DNA of 64,000 nucleotides from Solibacillus sp. FSL R5-0449 (GTDB taxonomy: Bacteria; Bacillota; Bacilli; Bacillales_A; Planococcaceae). Position 1 is the first letter of the stretch. Each line of letters starts with the position of its first letter. The translations under genes and the position numbers were made by a program. Positions 8,578-16,872 of this stretch are shown piece after piece. The DNA lies in NCBI RefSeq assembly GCF_037975215.1, contig NZ_CP150239.1, positions 1,402,001 through 1,466,000 on the forward strand, given 5' to 3'. Under the pieces are notes generated by a model. That model was not told the DNA's origin. It did no database searches and worked only from the letters and a program-made list of their open reading frames with translations.

Positions 8578-9750
8578 TTAACTACGGCTAATAATGGATA
8601 AATTCAGTTCATTATACAGTTCGTAAAAACTTTTTTGTTCGGTATTTTCAGCAGAACCAATATACATTAAACTGCTTTTAAATTGTTTATTATTCAATAG
8701 TACATCCTGAAATTTATCGGTTGTAATCAGTAAAAACTTTTGTTCACTGTAAGGGTAAATAATAAGCTGATTGTTGGCTGATTCACTATCAATCAGATTA
8801 AATAACTTTGTGAAATTCATATGACTTTTTAGCTCTAATTTGTACATGGAAATAAGATTATTTTCATTGATGTGCTTTGCAAAAAAAGTGTCCGCAAGCT
8901 GATAAAACTGCTTAGAGTTATAAATCAGAACATTTTGAGAAGTATTCAGTTCAGCAGGTATATAGGATTTATGTCGTTCAATTACTTGCTCGCATAGGGT
9001 CATTAAATCGCCGTATAGCAAGCTCGCCTCAGGATGCTTCCTGATAATCCGATAGAAGTGTCTTGCTAAAAACGAAGTATACATAATTTCATTTGATTCG
9101 TTAAATTTTTTTAACAATGAAGACATTGCAAAAACGGCCATTTCGTAATTTTGCTTTAAGAAGTTTGTACTTGCCTGAATGGAATGGACAAAGACAACTT
9201 CCGCATCGTTTTTACAATGTTCAATATACCAGTTGAACTGGTCTATATATTTATGGGCTTCTTCAAAACTACCAATTTCCAAGAGGGCAGTAACGAGCTG
9301 TAGCTGTGCATTGCATTCGTAAAATAATCGGTCCTCTTTCATTTCCAAAGCATAGAAGTATGCACTCTTTGCATATTGAACCGCTTCCAGGTTGTTGTTA
9401 TTTTCAAGTGCATGGATGCTTAATAAATAGTGGCACATAGACAAATTTTGAGGGAAAGAATCCGTATCGATCGTGTGAATGATCGAGTTGATCAGCATAT
9501 CGCTTTGTGGAATGGAAGAAACGATCGAAGCAAAATTAACACAGCATACTAACGCTTCTGACAAATGTTCCGGGTTTTTAGATCGTTCTATGATGGCCAA
9601 AATAAATTGAAGCTGTTCAAATGCTTCATCAAACTGTTTGTTAGCATAGAAAGTTTTAAATTGCTTTATGCTCAGTGTTAATGAACGTTCGATCAATCGC
9701 AATTCGTTGTTTAAACTATGTTGTACTGATGTCTCGCAACTTGTATGCAT
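8578..9750 (-). CDS. TPR-type helical repeat protein (390 aa), unknown role
   Basis: AAGGAG is 8 bases before the ATG. Residues 30-250 are a chain of helix pairs with TPR-like signatures (FDEAFEQLQFIL, LEAVQYAKSAYFYALEM, FEEAHKYIDQF), resembling the sensor halves of RRNPP regulators but with no DNA-binding domain. The last 100 residues form a separate alpha/beta-looking domain (NQLIIYPYSEQKFLLITTD) that faintly recalls a degenerate GGDEF fold but lacks the active-site motif. It is the second gene of a two-gene operon with the unknown gene at 9753-10328, whose stop lies inside this gene's ribosome binding site. The function is unknown. Confidence 0.65.
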   Translation of the reverse strand: MHTSCETSVQHSLNNELRLIERSLTLSIKQFKTFYANKQFDEAFEQLQFILAIIERSKNPEHLSEALVCCVNFASIVSSIPQSDMLINSIIHTIDTDSFPQNLSMCHYLLSIHALENNNNLEAVQYAKSAYFYALEMKEDRLFYECNAQLQLVTALLEIGSFEEAHKYIDQFNWYIEHCKNDAEVVFVHSIQASTNFLKQNYEMAVFAMSSLLKKFNESNEIMYTSFLARHFYRIIRKHPEASLLYGDLMTLCEQVIERHKSYIPAELNTSQNVLIYNSKQFYQLADTFFAKHINENNLISMYKLELKSHMNFTKLFNLIDSESANNQLIIYPYSEQKFLLITTDKFQDVLLNNKQFKSSLMYIGSAENTEQKSFYELYNELNLSIISRS

Positions 9751-9752
9751 TG

Positions 9753-10328
9753 TTAAAACTCCTTTTGATGGATTAAATAATACCGATTTGTGCGATCAAT
9801 AGTATCTTTTATCAATTGACTGAAGTAAGAGCCAACAAAAATATGTTCTTTTAATCGTTTAAGAAATTGATTATGAATATAATTGATAGTCTGACTGGAT
9901 GGGGATTCAATGTGATTGTTTTCGTAAAAGTTTATTAATTCCAATGGTAATTCGGGTTCGAAACCGCTTTCTTCAATAAGACTTTGGATTGTCTGCTTTA
10001 ATTTACTTTTTAATAGAACAGAAAATAATAAACAGATTAAAGGATCATTGCTTTTTCTCTTTTTAAATCTTTGCAGCTCGTATTGCTTAATGATTATTTC
10101 ATGAAGATATGACTGAAAAGGATAGTGAAAACGTATATTATCATCCGATATTAATTGGTCATCATCCATAGTTAAATATGTATACAGATTATAAACAAAT
10201 TGGTAATAAAAATTATAATTTTGATTATAATCTTCTAATTGAATGTCCAGAGACGGGTTGTTTGACAAAAGTTGCTGAAATTCTGAATATTTACCTTCAG
10301 GAACAAAATAATAGTTGTGGAAATTCAA
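9753..10328 (-). CDS. Hypothetical protein (191 aa), partner of the TPR protein
   Basis: The TTG start has AGAAAGG about 10 bases upstream. The product is rich in Tyr, Phe, Asn and Gln (YNQNYNFYYQFVYNLYTYL), predicted helical, with no signal peptide, membrane span or recognised motif. Its stop codon sits inside the ribosome binding site of the following TPR gene, so the two are almost certainly translationally coupled and may act together. I do not recognise it. Confidence 0.6.
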   Translation of the reverse strand: MNFHNYYFVPEGKYSEFQQLLSNNPSLDIQLEDYNQNYNFYYQFVYNLYTYLTMDDDQLISDDNIRFHYPFQSYLHEIIIKQYELQRFKKRKSNDPLICLLFSVLLKSKLKQTIQSLIEESGFEPELPLELINFYENNHIESPSSQTINYIHNQFLKRLKEHIFVGSYFSQLIKDTIDRTNRYYLIHQKEF

Positions 10329-10421
10329 TGAATATCAGCCTTTCTAATATGAAAATTATTACATTATAAATTGTACAGAAACTTTAACAGTATATCAAAC
10401 TTATCTATCCGCTAATTACAT

Positions 10422-10451
10422 AAAAAAAGAGCTAACATAGAAAATTAGCTC
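10422..10451 (-). terminator. Terminator for the MFS exporter
   Basis: On the minus strand GAGCTAA (10451-10445) pairs with TTAGCTC (10435-10429), followed by seven T. Confidence 0.85.
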
Positions 10452-10470
10452 AAATTCGAAGAGAAATTTA

Positions 10471-11763
10471 TTATTCAGTTATTGCTTCTGTTTCCAGCTT
10501 TACTTTTTTCAGTTCAGGGTGAGCCATTTCTAAAATCGAAGGGCGTAATAATAATAGAACAATACCAATTAAAATTAGTCCGCTGACGATTAAGATATAC
10601 TGAGCCGGAATGAACTCGTATAAAATACCAAATACAAGTGTCCCGACAGGCATAGCACTCATTGCCATCATTTCGATAATCCCAAAAACACGCCCCCGGT
10701 ACTCCTCTTCAATTGAAGTTTGCATCAACACACCAAGCGGCGTATTTGTGATGACACCCAATGCTCCGAATAAAAACATGATGATTAAATAATAGATGAA
10801 ATTCATCATTGCCGAAAATGTGATCATAAGCGGCAGGGCCGATAAAATGACGACAACAGAAGAGGCAAAAACAGATCGTTTAACAGTAAGTAATGGGAAT
10901 TTGACGGTTGCTCTTGATGCGAAATAAACGGATGTGATTAAAACGCCGATTGCACCACCAGCTTCTGTAAAACCGATATACTTTGGATCTAACTTCAAAA
11001 TCGTCAATAAAATATAATCTCCGCCAACATTGATGGCAGTGAAAAATAAGTTTAGCCAAAGTGCAGTCCATAAAATGGCTTTAATAATCGGTTTTGAATT
11101 GACATAGCGAAAGCCGGCTATGAAGCTTTCAAACATTGATTCTTTTTCCGCATTTTCTTTAACGCTTACTTTCTTATAAAGAACAAAATTCATTGTAGAT
11201 TCCAACATAAGTGTTATGACAGAAGCTGCGATAAAGATAATCAGGAACATTTCCATCGAAACAAAACCAAACAACATCCCACCGAAAATCGGTCCGCCAA
11301 TACCTGAAATAGAATAGGACAACTGATTAAAACTCATTGCCTTCTGAAGTCGAGCTTCATCGACAAGATTGGCAATTGAAGCTGAAAATGCGACTCCTGA
11401 AAATGTACTGAAAATACTATTGAATACTGTAGCGATATATATGGCGATTAAAGATAATCCAAATTCATGTGTGTAGAGCAATAAGCCGCTAACTGTAAGT
11501 ATTACGCCGGCTTGCCCGCTGAGTACAAGCCACTTCCTTGGTAAACGATCCCCTAATAGACCTGCAATCGGTGACATGATTGTGCGCGGCAAGTAGCTTA
11601 AAATAATATTTGTCGCAAAACTAAGCGAAGAACCTGTCATCGATAAAATATACATACTGATACCAAAGCTGTAGACATGTGACCCGAGCGCACCAATCAT
11701 TTTGCTTATTAGAAACGTGTATAAATGATACGTTGCTCTTTTTAATTTCTGCTGTTCACTCAT
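10471..11763 (-). CDS. MFS exporter (MFS_3/EntS-like)
   Basis: About 430 residues with 12 predicted membrane helices. The loop 2-3 signature GLLGDRLPRKW is the MFS motif A form, and the chain resembles the MFS_3 group of drug or siderophore exporters. AAAGGGG is 8 bases before the ATG at 11763; an upstream in-frame ATG at 11826 would read through the operator region and is rejected. Two palindromes lie in the promoter region, and a divergent HTH-TPR regulator follows. The substrate is unknown. Confidence 0.8.
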   Translation of the reverse strand: MSEQQKLKRATYHLYTFLISKMIGALGSHVYSFGISMYILSMTGSSLSFATNIILSYLPRTIMSPIAGLLGDRLPRKWLVLSGQAGVILTVSGLLLYTHEFGLSLIAIYIATVFNSIFSTFSGVAFSASIANLVDEARLQKAMSFNQLSYSISGIGGPIFGGMLFGFVSMEMFLIIFIAASVITLMLESTMNFVLYKKVSVKENAEKESMFESFIAGFRYVNSKPIIKAILWTALWLNLFFTAINVGGDYILLTILKLDPKYIGFTEAGGAIGVLITSVYFASRATVKFPLLTVKRSVFASSVVVILSALPLMITFSAMMNFIYYLIIMFLFGALGVITNTPLGVLMQTSIEEEYRGRVFGIIEMMAMSAMPVGTLVFGILYEFIPAQYILIVSGLILIGIVLLLLRPSILEMAHPELKKVKLETEAITE

Positions 11764-11778
11764 AAACAAAACCCCTTT

Positions 11779-11795
11779 GTTTAATTTAATTAAAC
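11779..11795. promoter_or_regulatory. Palindromic operator candidate 1 of MFS promoter
   Basis: GTTTAATTTAATTAAAC is a perfect 17-bp palindrome around a central T, just upstream of the MFS ribosome binding site. A near-copy follows 55 bp away. Confidence 0.55.
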
Positions 11796-11833
11796 TTATT
11801 ATATGGTGTGGGATTTTGAAATACAATCCAAAA

Positions 11834-11850
11834 GTTTAATTTAATTAAAA
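11834..11850. promoter_or_regulatory. Palindromic operator candidate 2 of MFS promoter
   Basis: GTTTAATTTAATTAAAA repeats site 1 with one change at its end. The centre-to-centre distance of 55 bp is close to five helical turns, which would allow cooperative binding or looping. Confidence 0.5.
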
Positions 11851-11954
11851 ATATTTTAAGGTGTTAGAATTTATTTTGTGTGAAATGTTTAATCAGGTTA
11901 AAATATTAGCCTTTTGTATGATTTTTGGTAAACTGTATTTAATGAGGTGACGAC

Positions 11955-13202
11955 GTGTTGAATATTGGTGCCAAAATAAAAGAACTAAGAAAAGAGCGCA
12001 AGATGACGCTTGCCCAAGTAGCGGGAGATCGAATTACAAAAGGGATGCTCAGTCTGATTGAAAACGGAAAGGCACAGCCATCAATGGAAAGCCTTCAACA
12101 TATTGCAAGTCAGCTCGGCATCGACGTATCCGAGCTCATGCAAACCGAAAATCATCAGCAAATAAAAGATTTATACCGGGATGTTGAAATAAAACGTTTA
12201 GCACTCAATAAAGAGCATGATGATAAAAAAGTAAATGAAAAAGTGCTCGAACTGTATCATTTAATCCATCCATTTTATGAGAATGGCAGCCTTAAAGGGG
12301 CAACTTTTGAGGAAGTGCGCATTTACGAAGTGTATTTAACAATGCGCTACTTTGCGAAAATGGATTTATCCGAAAAGCCATTTGCCAAGTTAATCAAAAT
12401 GTATGAGCAAGTCCATGGCTATTCGAAAATATTGAAGATTTATGCCCGGATGGGGAATATTAAGTTTATGGAAAAAGATTATGCTGCAGGTCTGCACTAT
12501 TTACATGAAGGGGAAAAGTATATCGAGAAATATGGGGATCTGATAGACGACCTTGAAAAACTGGATTTATACTATAATATTACGGTTTCCTATGCAGCGC
12601 TGAATGATGATGTTCAAATGGAAGTTTATTTGGAAAGAGCTTTAAAATTAGCAAAAGAAAAGAAAATCGTTTATAGGTTAAATGATTTTTACCGCTTTTT
12701 GTTTTTCATTCACTGTTCAAAAGAAGAAGGGGAGAAGGCTTCCTATTATTTAAAGAAAATCCGGGCATTTGCAGAAATTATGGAAGATCCGACTGAAACG
12801 CTCATGGAGCAGCTTGTAACGCTTCTCTATACAAATCAAATCGAAAAAGATTACAAAAAAACGGTTGCGACCCAATTTGAAACTAGTTTTGCACCAGAGG
12901 GCTTTTCATACAGCACGGACATTTTCTTTAGTGGGCAATATGGCTATGCCTATTACATGCTTGGGCAGTATGAAAAAGCATTGCAAACATTAAAGGACAT
13001 CGAAATATTGGAATACAATCAACATCCGATTGATTTATCGATGATGTACCGTACATTTGCTGTTAGGGCTTTATGTTACTTCAAACTGGGAGATAAGGAA
13101 AATGCGAAACGTGATATTTTATATGCAATGGATGGTGTAAAAGGTTTAAAAGTCACAAGAGAAATCCAGTTCATTATCGATGCATATGAAGAAATCATAT
13201 AA
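11955..13202 (+). CDS. HTH-XRE regulator with TPR sensor region (NprR/PlcR-like)
   Basis: 415 residues. Residues 5-60 are an XRE helix-turn-helix (IKELRKERKMTLAQVAGD...ITKGMLSLIENGKAQPS). The rest is a helical TPR array (YAAGLHYLHEGEKYIEKY, YEKALQTLKDIEIL, DKENAKRDILYAM), matching the RRNPP architecture that binds small peptides. GAGGTGA precedes GTG 11955 and TTG 11958; either could start it. It is divergent from the MFS exporter and may control it through the palindromes between them. No obvious peptide gene is attached, unlike NprR or PlcR, so peptide sensing is only inferred. Confidence 0.75.
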   Translation: MLNIGAKIKELRKERKMTLAQVAGDRITKGMLSLIENGKAQPSMESLQHIASQLGIDVSELMQTENHQQIKDLYRDVEIKRLALNKEHDDKKVNEKVLELYHLIHPFYENGSLKGATFEEVRIYEVYLTMRYFAKMDLSEKPFAKLIKMYEQVHGYSKILKIYARMGNIKFMEKDYAAGLHYLHEGEKYIEKYGDLIDDLEKLDLYYNITVSYAALNDDVQMEVYLERALKLAKEKKIVYRLNDFYRFLFFIHCSKEEGEKASYYLKKIRAFAEIMEDPTETLMEQLVTLLYTNQIEKDYKKTVATQFETSFAPEGFSYSTDIFFSGQYGYAYYMLGQYEKALQTLKDIEILEYNQHPIDLSMMYRTFAVRALCYFKLGDKENAKRDILYAMDGVKGLKVTREIQFIIDAYEEII

Positions 13203-13212
13203 TAATAAGAAG

Positions 13213-13245
13213 ACACGGATAATCATAAAGATTTCCGTGTTTTTC
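13213..13245 (+). terminator. Terminator after the HTH-TPR regulator
   Basis: ACACGGA (13213-13219) pairs with TCCGTGT (13234-13240), followed by TTTTC. Confidence 0.7.
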
Positions 13246-13262
13246 TTTACTCTTAGTTAAAA

Positions 13263-13322
13263 TTACTCCATTTGCTTCAAAATATATTCCACACCATATT
13301 CATCTACAAGAGTTCTAATCAT
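13263..13322 (-). pseudogene. Possible micro-gene or gene remnant (19 codons)
   Basis: On the minus strand ATG...TAA encodes MIRTLVDEYGVEYILKQME, with a composition typical of real protein. There is no ribosome binding site. It may be the C-terminal remnant of a lost gene or a chance frame in the gap between regulator and esterase. Confidence 0.2.
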
Positions 13323-13381
13323 TAAATTGAATGAATAAATTAGTAGAGTGAGTTCAATTTTTGTGAGATGGAGGAATGAAG

Positions 13382-14356
13382 ATGATCAAACGAGTAAATC
13401 CAGAATTTTTAGCCGGTTTAGAAGCATTTACAGACTTTGATTTTAAAGTAGAGCACTTGGAAACGATGCGTGAAGGTATGGCTCAGGCGGTATTGCCGTT
13501 AACGAGCACTGATACAGTGAATATTATTAATAAAACCATAACTGGCATTGATGACAATGAAATTCGTGTTCGTATTTATAAACCAGCTCACCAGGAACAG
13601 GAATTACCTGTTTTATTGTGGATTCATGGCGGAGGTTACGTACTGGGCAGCATTGAAGACAATGATCACCTTTGTGTACAAGTTGTCGAGACAGCAAACT
13701 GTGTCGTTGTTTCCGTAGATTACCGTTTAGCCCCGGAATATCCATATCCTGCACCGCTTGAAGATTGCTACAGTGCGCTTGCATGGATTGCGGACAATGC
13801 TGCAGAACTGCAAGTGGACAAGAACCGTATCGGTGTAGCGGGTGCAAGTGCCGGTGGTGGTTTGACAGCTGGTTTAACTTTACTGGCACGTGATCGTGAA
13901 TATCCTTCAATTTGTTTCCAGATGCCACTTTACCCGATGATTAACGATAGCAACGATACACCTTCTGCTAACGAAATTACGGAAGGCATGATTTGGAACC
14001 AAAAAACGAATGATTTTGGCTGGAAATGTTATTTAGGTGAATTACACGGTCACGATGAAGTACCGATTTATGCAGCACCGGCAAGGGCAGAAGATTATCG
14101 CAATCTTCCATATACGTATACATGTGTTGGTCAATTGGATCCTTTCCGTGACGAAACTATTACGTATGTAACTAAACTGGCACAGGCAGGGGTTGATGTG
14201 GAATTTCACTTATATCCCGGCGCATACCATGGCTTTGAATCACTGAACCCACAGTCCGAACTTGCTCAGAAAGTAATTAAAGAATATGTAAATGCGATTA
14301 AAGTAGGCTTTGACCGCGTGAAAGCGACTACTGACCAAGTGGAAGAAGTAAAATAA
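13382..14356 (+). CDS. Alpha/beta hydrolase, HSL-type esterase/lipase
   Basis: About 324 residues. HGGGYVLGS gives the oxyanion hole typical of the hormone-sensitive lipase group, GASAGGG carries the nucleophile Ser, and DPFRDE and the HGFE near the C-terminus supply the Asp and His of the triad. The enzyme should hydrolyse short-chain carboxylic esters in the cytoplasm; no signal peptide is present. GGAGG lies 7 bases before the ATG at 13382 and only 1 base before the ATG at 13376, so the later start is chosen. Single gene with its own terminator. Confidence 0.88.
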   Translation: MIKRVNPEFLAGLEAFTDFDFKVEHLETMREGMAQAVLPLTSTDTVNIINKTITGIDDNEIRVRIYKPAHQEQELPVLLWIHGGGYVLGSIEDNDHLCVQVVETANCVVVSVDYRLAPEYPYPAPLEDCYSALAWIADNAAELQVDKNRIGVAGASAGGGLTAGLTLLARDREYPSICFQMPLYPMINDSNDTPSANEITEGMIWNQKTNDFGWKCYLGELHGHDEVPIYAAPARAEDYRNLPYTYTCVGQLDPFRDETITYVTKLAQAGVDVEFHLYPGAYHGFESLNPQSELAQKVIKEYVNAIKVGFDRVKATTDQVEEVK

Positions 14357-14363
14357 ATTTATT

Positions 14364-14398
14364 AAGAATGATTTCCGCATCGGATTTCATTCTTTTTT
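14364..14398 (+). terminator. Terminator after the esterase gene
   Basis: AAGAATGATTTCCG and CGGATTTCATTCTT form a stem with one internal mismatch region and a 3-base loop, followed by a T-run. Confidence 0.85.
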
Positions 14399-14461
14399 AT
14401 GTGGGTAAAGTGGGAATGTCTTTAAGTTGAAAATAATTGCATATATCTGCTGTACATATGT

Positions 14462-14490
14462 TTGTGATAAATGTATAAGCATGGTATAAG
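14462..14490 (+). promoter_or_regulatory. SigA-type promoter of the Bce-like regulatory pair
   Basis: TTGTGA, a 17-base spacer, and TATAAG with an extended TGG just before it. It lies about 50 bases before the response regulator start. Confidence 0.5.
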
Positions 14491-14539
14491 TGTAAATGAA
14501 TTTTAATCCGGGGTTCCAAACATTAAAGGAAGTGAATGT

Positions 14540-15208
14540 ATGTCAAAAATTTTAATTATAGAGGATACGGAAACGATAAGAGAAGAATTGAAAACCTTTT
14601 TAAACACATATGGATTTGATACAAAAGCACCGACAAACTTTGAACATATTATTCAGGAAACACTAAACGAAGCACCGGATCTTATATTGCTGGACATCAA
14701 CCTTCCCATTTTTGATGGTTACTATATTTGCAGAGAAATAAGGAAGCAATCGGATGTGCCGATTATAGTCGTGACGAGCAGGGACAACGAGATGGATGAA
14801 CTGATGAGTATGAATTTAGGCGCGGATGATTTTGTCACAAAACCATATAACACTCAAATTCTTTTGGCAAGAATCGAAACCATACTAAGAAGAGTCCAGG
14901 GGTCAAGCATACGGGATACCCTTGTTTATAATGATTTAAAGCTCAATTTATCCAACGGGTCTGTTACTTATCAAGGGGAGAAGGCAGAGCTCACGAAAAA
15001 TGAGATTAAAATATTATCCTGCCTATATAAAAACAAAGGGAAAATCGTCTCAAGGGATGATCTTATGGATTTTATGTGGAACGCAGATGTTTTTGTAGAT
15101 GATAATAATTTATCGGTCAATGTTACGAGATTAAGAAAAAAACTCGAAGCATTAGGTATGGAAAAAAACATTGAAACGAGACGCGGGTTAGGATATATAC
15201 TTCCATGA
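14540..15208 (+). CDS. Response regulator, OmpR/PhoB type (BceR-like)
   Basis: 222 residues. The receiver domain (about 1-115) has the phospho-acceptor in LLDINLPIFDGY and the conserved Lys in TKPY; the C-terminal winged helix (about 130-222) ends ETRRGLGYIL, typical of OmpR-type DNA binding. AAAGGAAG precedes the ATG. Its stop overlaps the start of the kinase by 4 bases (ATGA), so the two are translationally coupled. With the kinase and the FtsX-type ABC transporter downstream it forms a Bce-like module that senses wall-active peptide antibiotics. Confidence 0.9.
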   Translation: MSKILIIEDTETIREELKTFLNTYGFDTKAPTNFEHIIQETLNEAPDLILLDINLPIFDGYYICREIRKQSDVPIIVVTSRDNEMDELMSMNLGADDFVTKPYNTQILLARIETILRRVQGSSIRDTLVYNDLKLNLSNGSVTYQGEKAELTKNEIKILSCLYKNKGKIVSRDDLMDFMWNADVFVDDNNLSVNVTRLRKKLEALGMEKNIETRRGLGYILP

Positions 15209-16218
15209 CACTTAAAGAATATGTTAAAGACAGAACAGTTTTCCTGCTCACTAATTTCGTATTATTTATCATTGTTGGCGGCATTATGATGCTTGTCGGG
15301 ATAAATAGTCAAACAGTCTTTCTTATTTTCTGTATTTGGTTTTGTCCTCTTATCTTATATATGTTGATTGAATATTTTAAGCAAAAAGCTTTTTATGATG
15401 AGTTAACTAGTATTACAGAGAACTTAGATCAGAAATATTTGCTGCCGGAAGTCATGAAAGAGCCGGAAACTGTGGAAGGCAAGGCATTGTATGAGGTATT
15501 GCGTCAGGCAAATAAAGATATGCATGAGCATGTGAAAAGTTTTCGGGACCGGGAAAACGAGTATAGGGAATATATTGAAACTTGGATTCATGAAATTAAA
15601 ACACCCATTGCCTCCACAAGGCTGATCATTGAAAATAATCAAAACGACGTGACACGAAATATTCAAGAGGAAATTAAGAAGATTGAAGAATATATCGAGC
15701 AGGTTCTCTATTATTCAAGAAGTAATAATGTGAGCAAGGATTATCTTATTAAAGAGGTACCTTTAGTTGACCTTGTAAGAAAAGTTATAAAGAGAAATTC
15801 AAGAGACTTTATTAGTAAAGGGATTTCAGTTAACCTTGAAAAAGTTGAAGGGACCGTTTTCAGTGATGCGAAATGGCTGGAATTTATCCTGAATCAGCTG
15901 ATCGGGAATGCCATTAAGTATATCCGTGAACGAAATGGAAAGGTAAACATCCATACGGTCCGAAACGAACATAATATTGTTCTGACGATCGAGGACAACG
16001 GGATTGGCATTACAGAAAAGGATATCCACCGGGTTTTTGAAAAAGGGTTTACCGGGGAAAATGGAAGGCAATTCGGGAAGTCCACCGGTATCGGTCTTTA
16101 TTTATGCAAAAAACTAGCAGATCAGCTTGGCTTAGGTCTTACGATCACATCAAAGGCGGGGGAAGGAACAAAGGTGAGTATTATTTTTCCTTTAACGAAT
16201 GTAAACTTCATGCAGTAA
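15205..16218 (+). CDS. Intramembrane-sensing histidine kinase (BceS-like)
   Basis: 337 residues. Two transmembrane helices near the N-terminus (FLLTNFVLFIIVGGIMMLV and VFLIFCIWFCPLILYMLI) are separated by only a few residues, so it has no external sensor domain; such kinases are switched on by their ABC transporter. The H-box is WIHEIKTPIA, the N-box QLIGNAIKYI, and the ATP-lid motifs are EDNGIGI and STGIGLYLCKK. It overlaps the response regulator by 4 bases and is followed by a terminator, so the transporter genes have a separate promoter. Confidence 0.9.
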   Translation: MTLKEYVKDRTVFLLTNFVLFIIVGGIMMLVGINSQTVFLIFCIWFCPLILYMLIEYFKQKAFYDELTSITENLDQKYLLPEVMKEPETVEGKALYEVLRQANKDMHEHVKSFRDRENEYREYIETWIHEIKTPIASTRLIIENNQNDVTRNIQEEIKKIEEYIEQVLYYSRSNNVSKDYLIKEVPLVDLVRKVIKRNSRDFISKGISVNLEKVEGTVFSDAKWLEFILNQLIGNAIKYIRERNGKVNIHTVRNEHNIVLTIEDNGIGITEKDIHRVFEKGFTGENGRQFGKSTGIGLYLCKKLADQLGLGLTITSKAGEGTKVSIIFPLTNVNFMQ

Positions 16219-16233
16219 TGCAACATAGAATAG

Positions 16234-16280
16234 CGGATTTATAGCGATTGTACATTACAATCGCTATAAGTCCGTTTTTC
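16234..16280 (+). terminator. Strong terminator between kinase and transporter genes
   Basis: An 18-bp stem, CGGATTTATAGCGATTGT pairing with ACAATCGCTATAAGTCCG (one G-U pair), then TTTTTC. It separates the regulatory pair from the transporter genes. Confidence 0.88.
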
Positions 16281-16438
16281 AATTTTAGGCAACGGGTCCT
16301 CCAATGGCTGGCGGAGTTAATCGGGCGCTTTTGTTTATAATCTTGCAAAAATGTCACTTTAATAAAATATAAACCAATATGTCTTCCCATTACCTATTGA
16401 TAAGATACAGTTAGAAATCAATTAGGGGGGAATAAAAA

Positions 16439-16852
16439 ATGAAAAAAGCCATTGCAATATTAGGAATCTTTCTGTTAGGTTTTGGGATTTTCCTAGTGTA
16501 TGAATATGTTTCAGAGCCAAAAATAGTAGAGGGCGTCATGGCAAAAACGATTGATGAAAAGGGGAAACCTGCTGATATAACAAATACGTTTACATCAGGT
16601 GAAAAAATATATTTTGCCGCGAAGAGAAATCGATTCTGGACTAATAAGGCAGAAGTTGTTTGGTATAAAGGTAAAATTAAAACAGCGAACCGATTTGTAG
16701 TGGAGGAAGAAGTAACTGTAAACGATGCGAAATATTTCATTGCCGAGCTATCTGTTCCGGAAGGTCTTGAAGAGGGGCATTACGGTGTCACGATATATGT
16801 AAAAGGGAAAAAAATTATGGAAACACAGGCCGAATTTGATGTGAAAAAATAG
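16439..16852 (+). CDS. Small exported or membrane-anchored protein in Bce-like locus
   Basis: 137 residues. A hydrophobic N-terminal segment (AIAILGIFLLGFGIFLVYEY) acts as a signal anchor or signal peptide without a lipobox; the rest is a beta-rich extracellular domain (EKIYFAAKRNRFW, VWYKGKIKTANRF, EGHYGVTIYVKG). AGGGGGG is 7 bases before the ATG. It is the first gene of the transporter unit, 20 bases before the ATPase. Canonical bceRSAB loci lack such a gene, so it may be an accessory binding or sensor protein. Confidence 0.7.
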   Translation: MKKAIAILGIFLLGFGIFLVYEYVSEPKIVEGVMAKTIDEKGKPADITNTFTSGEKIYFAAKRNRFWTNKAEVVWYKGKIKTANRFVVEEEVTVNDAKYFIAELSVPEGLEEGHYGVTIYVKGKKIMETQAEFDVKK

Positions 16853-16872
16853 ATCTATCTTGGAGGAAACGT

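Noticed and set aside
16282-16438. Response-regulator operator for the Bce-like transporter
   Set aside because: A single TGTCAC half-site is seen, but no convincing inverted repeat, so it is not annotated.
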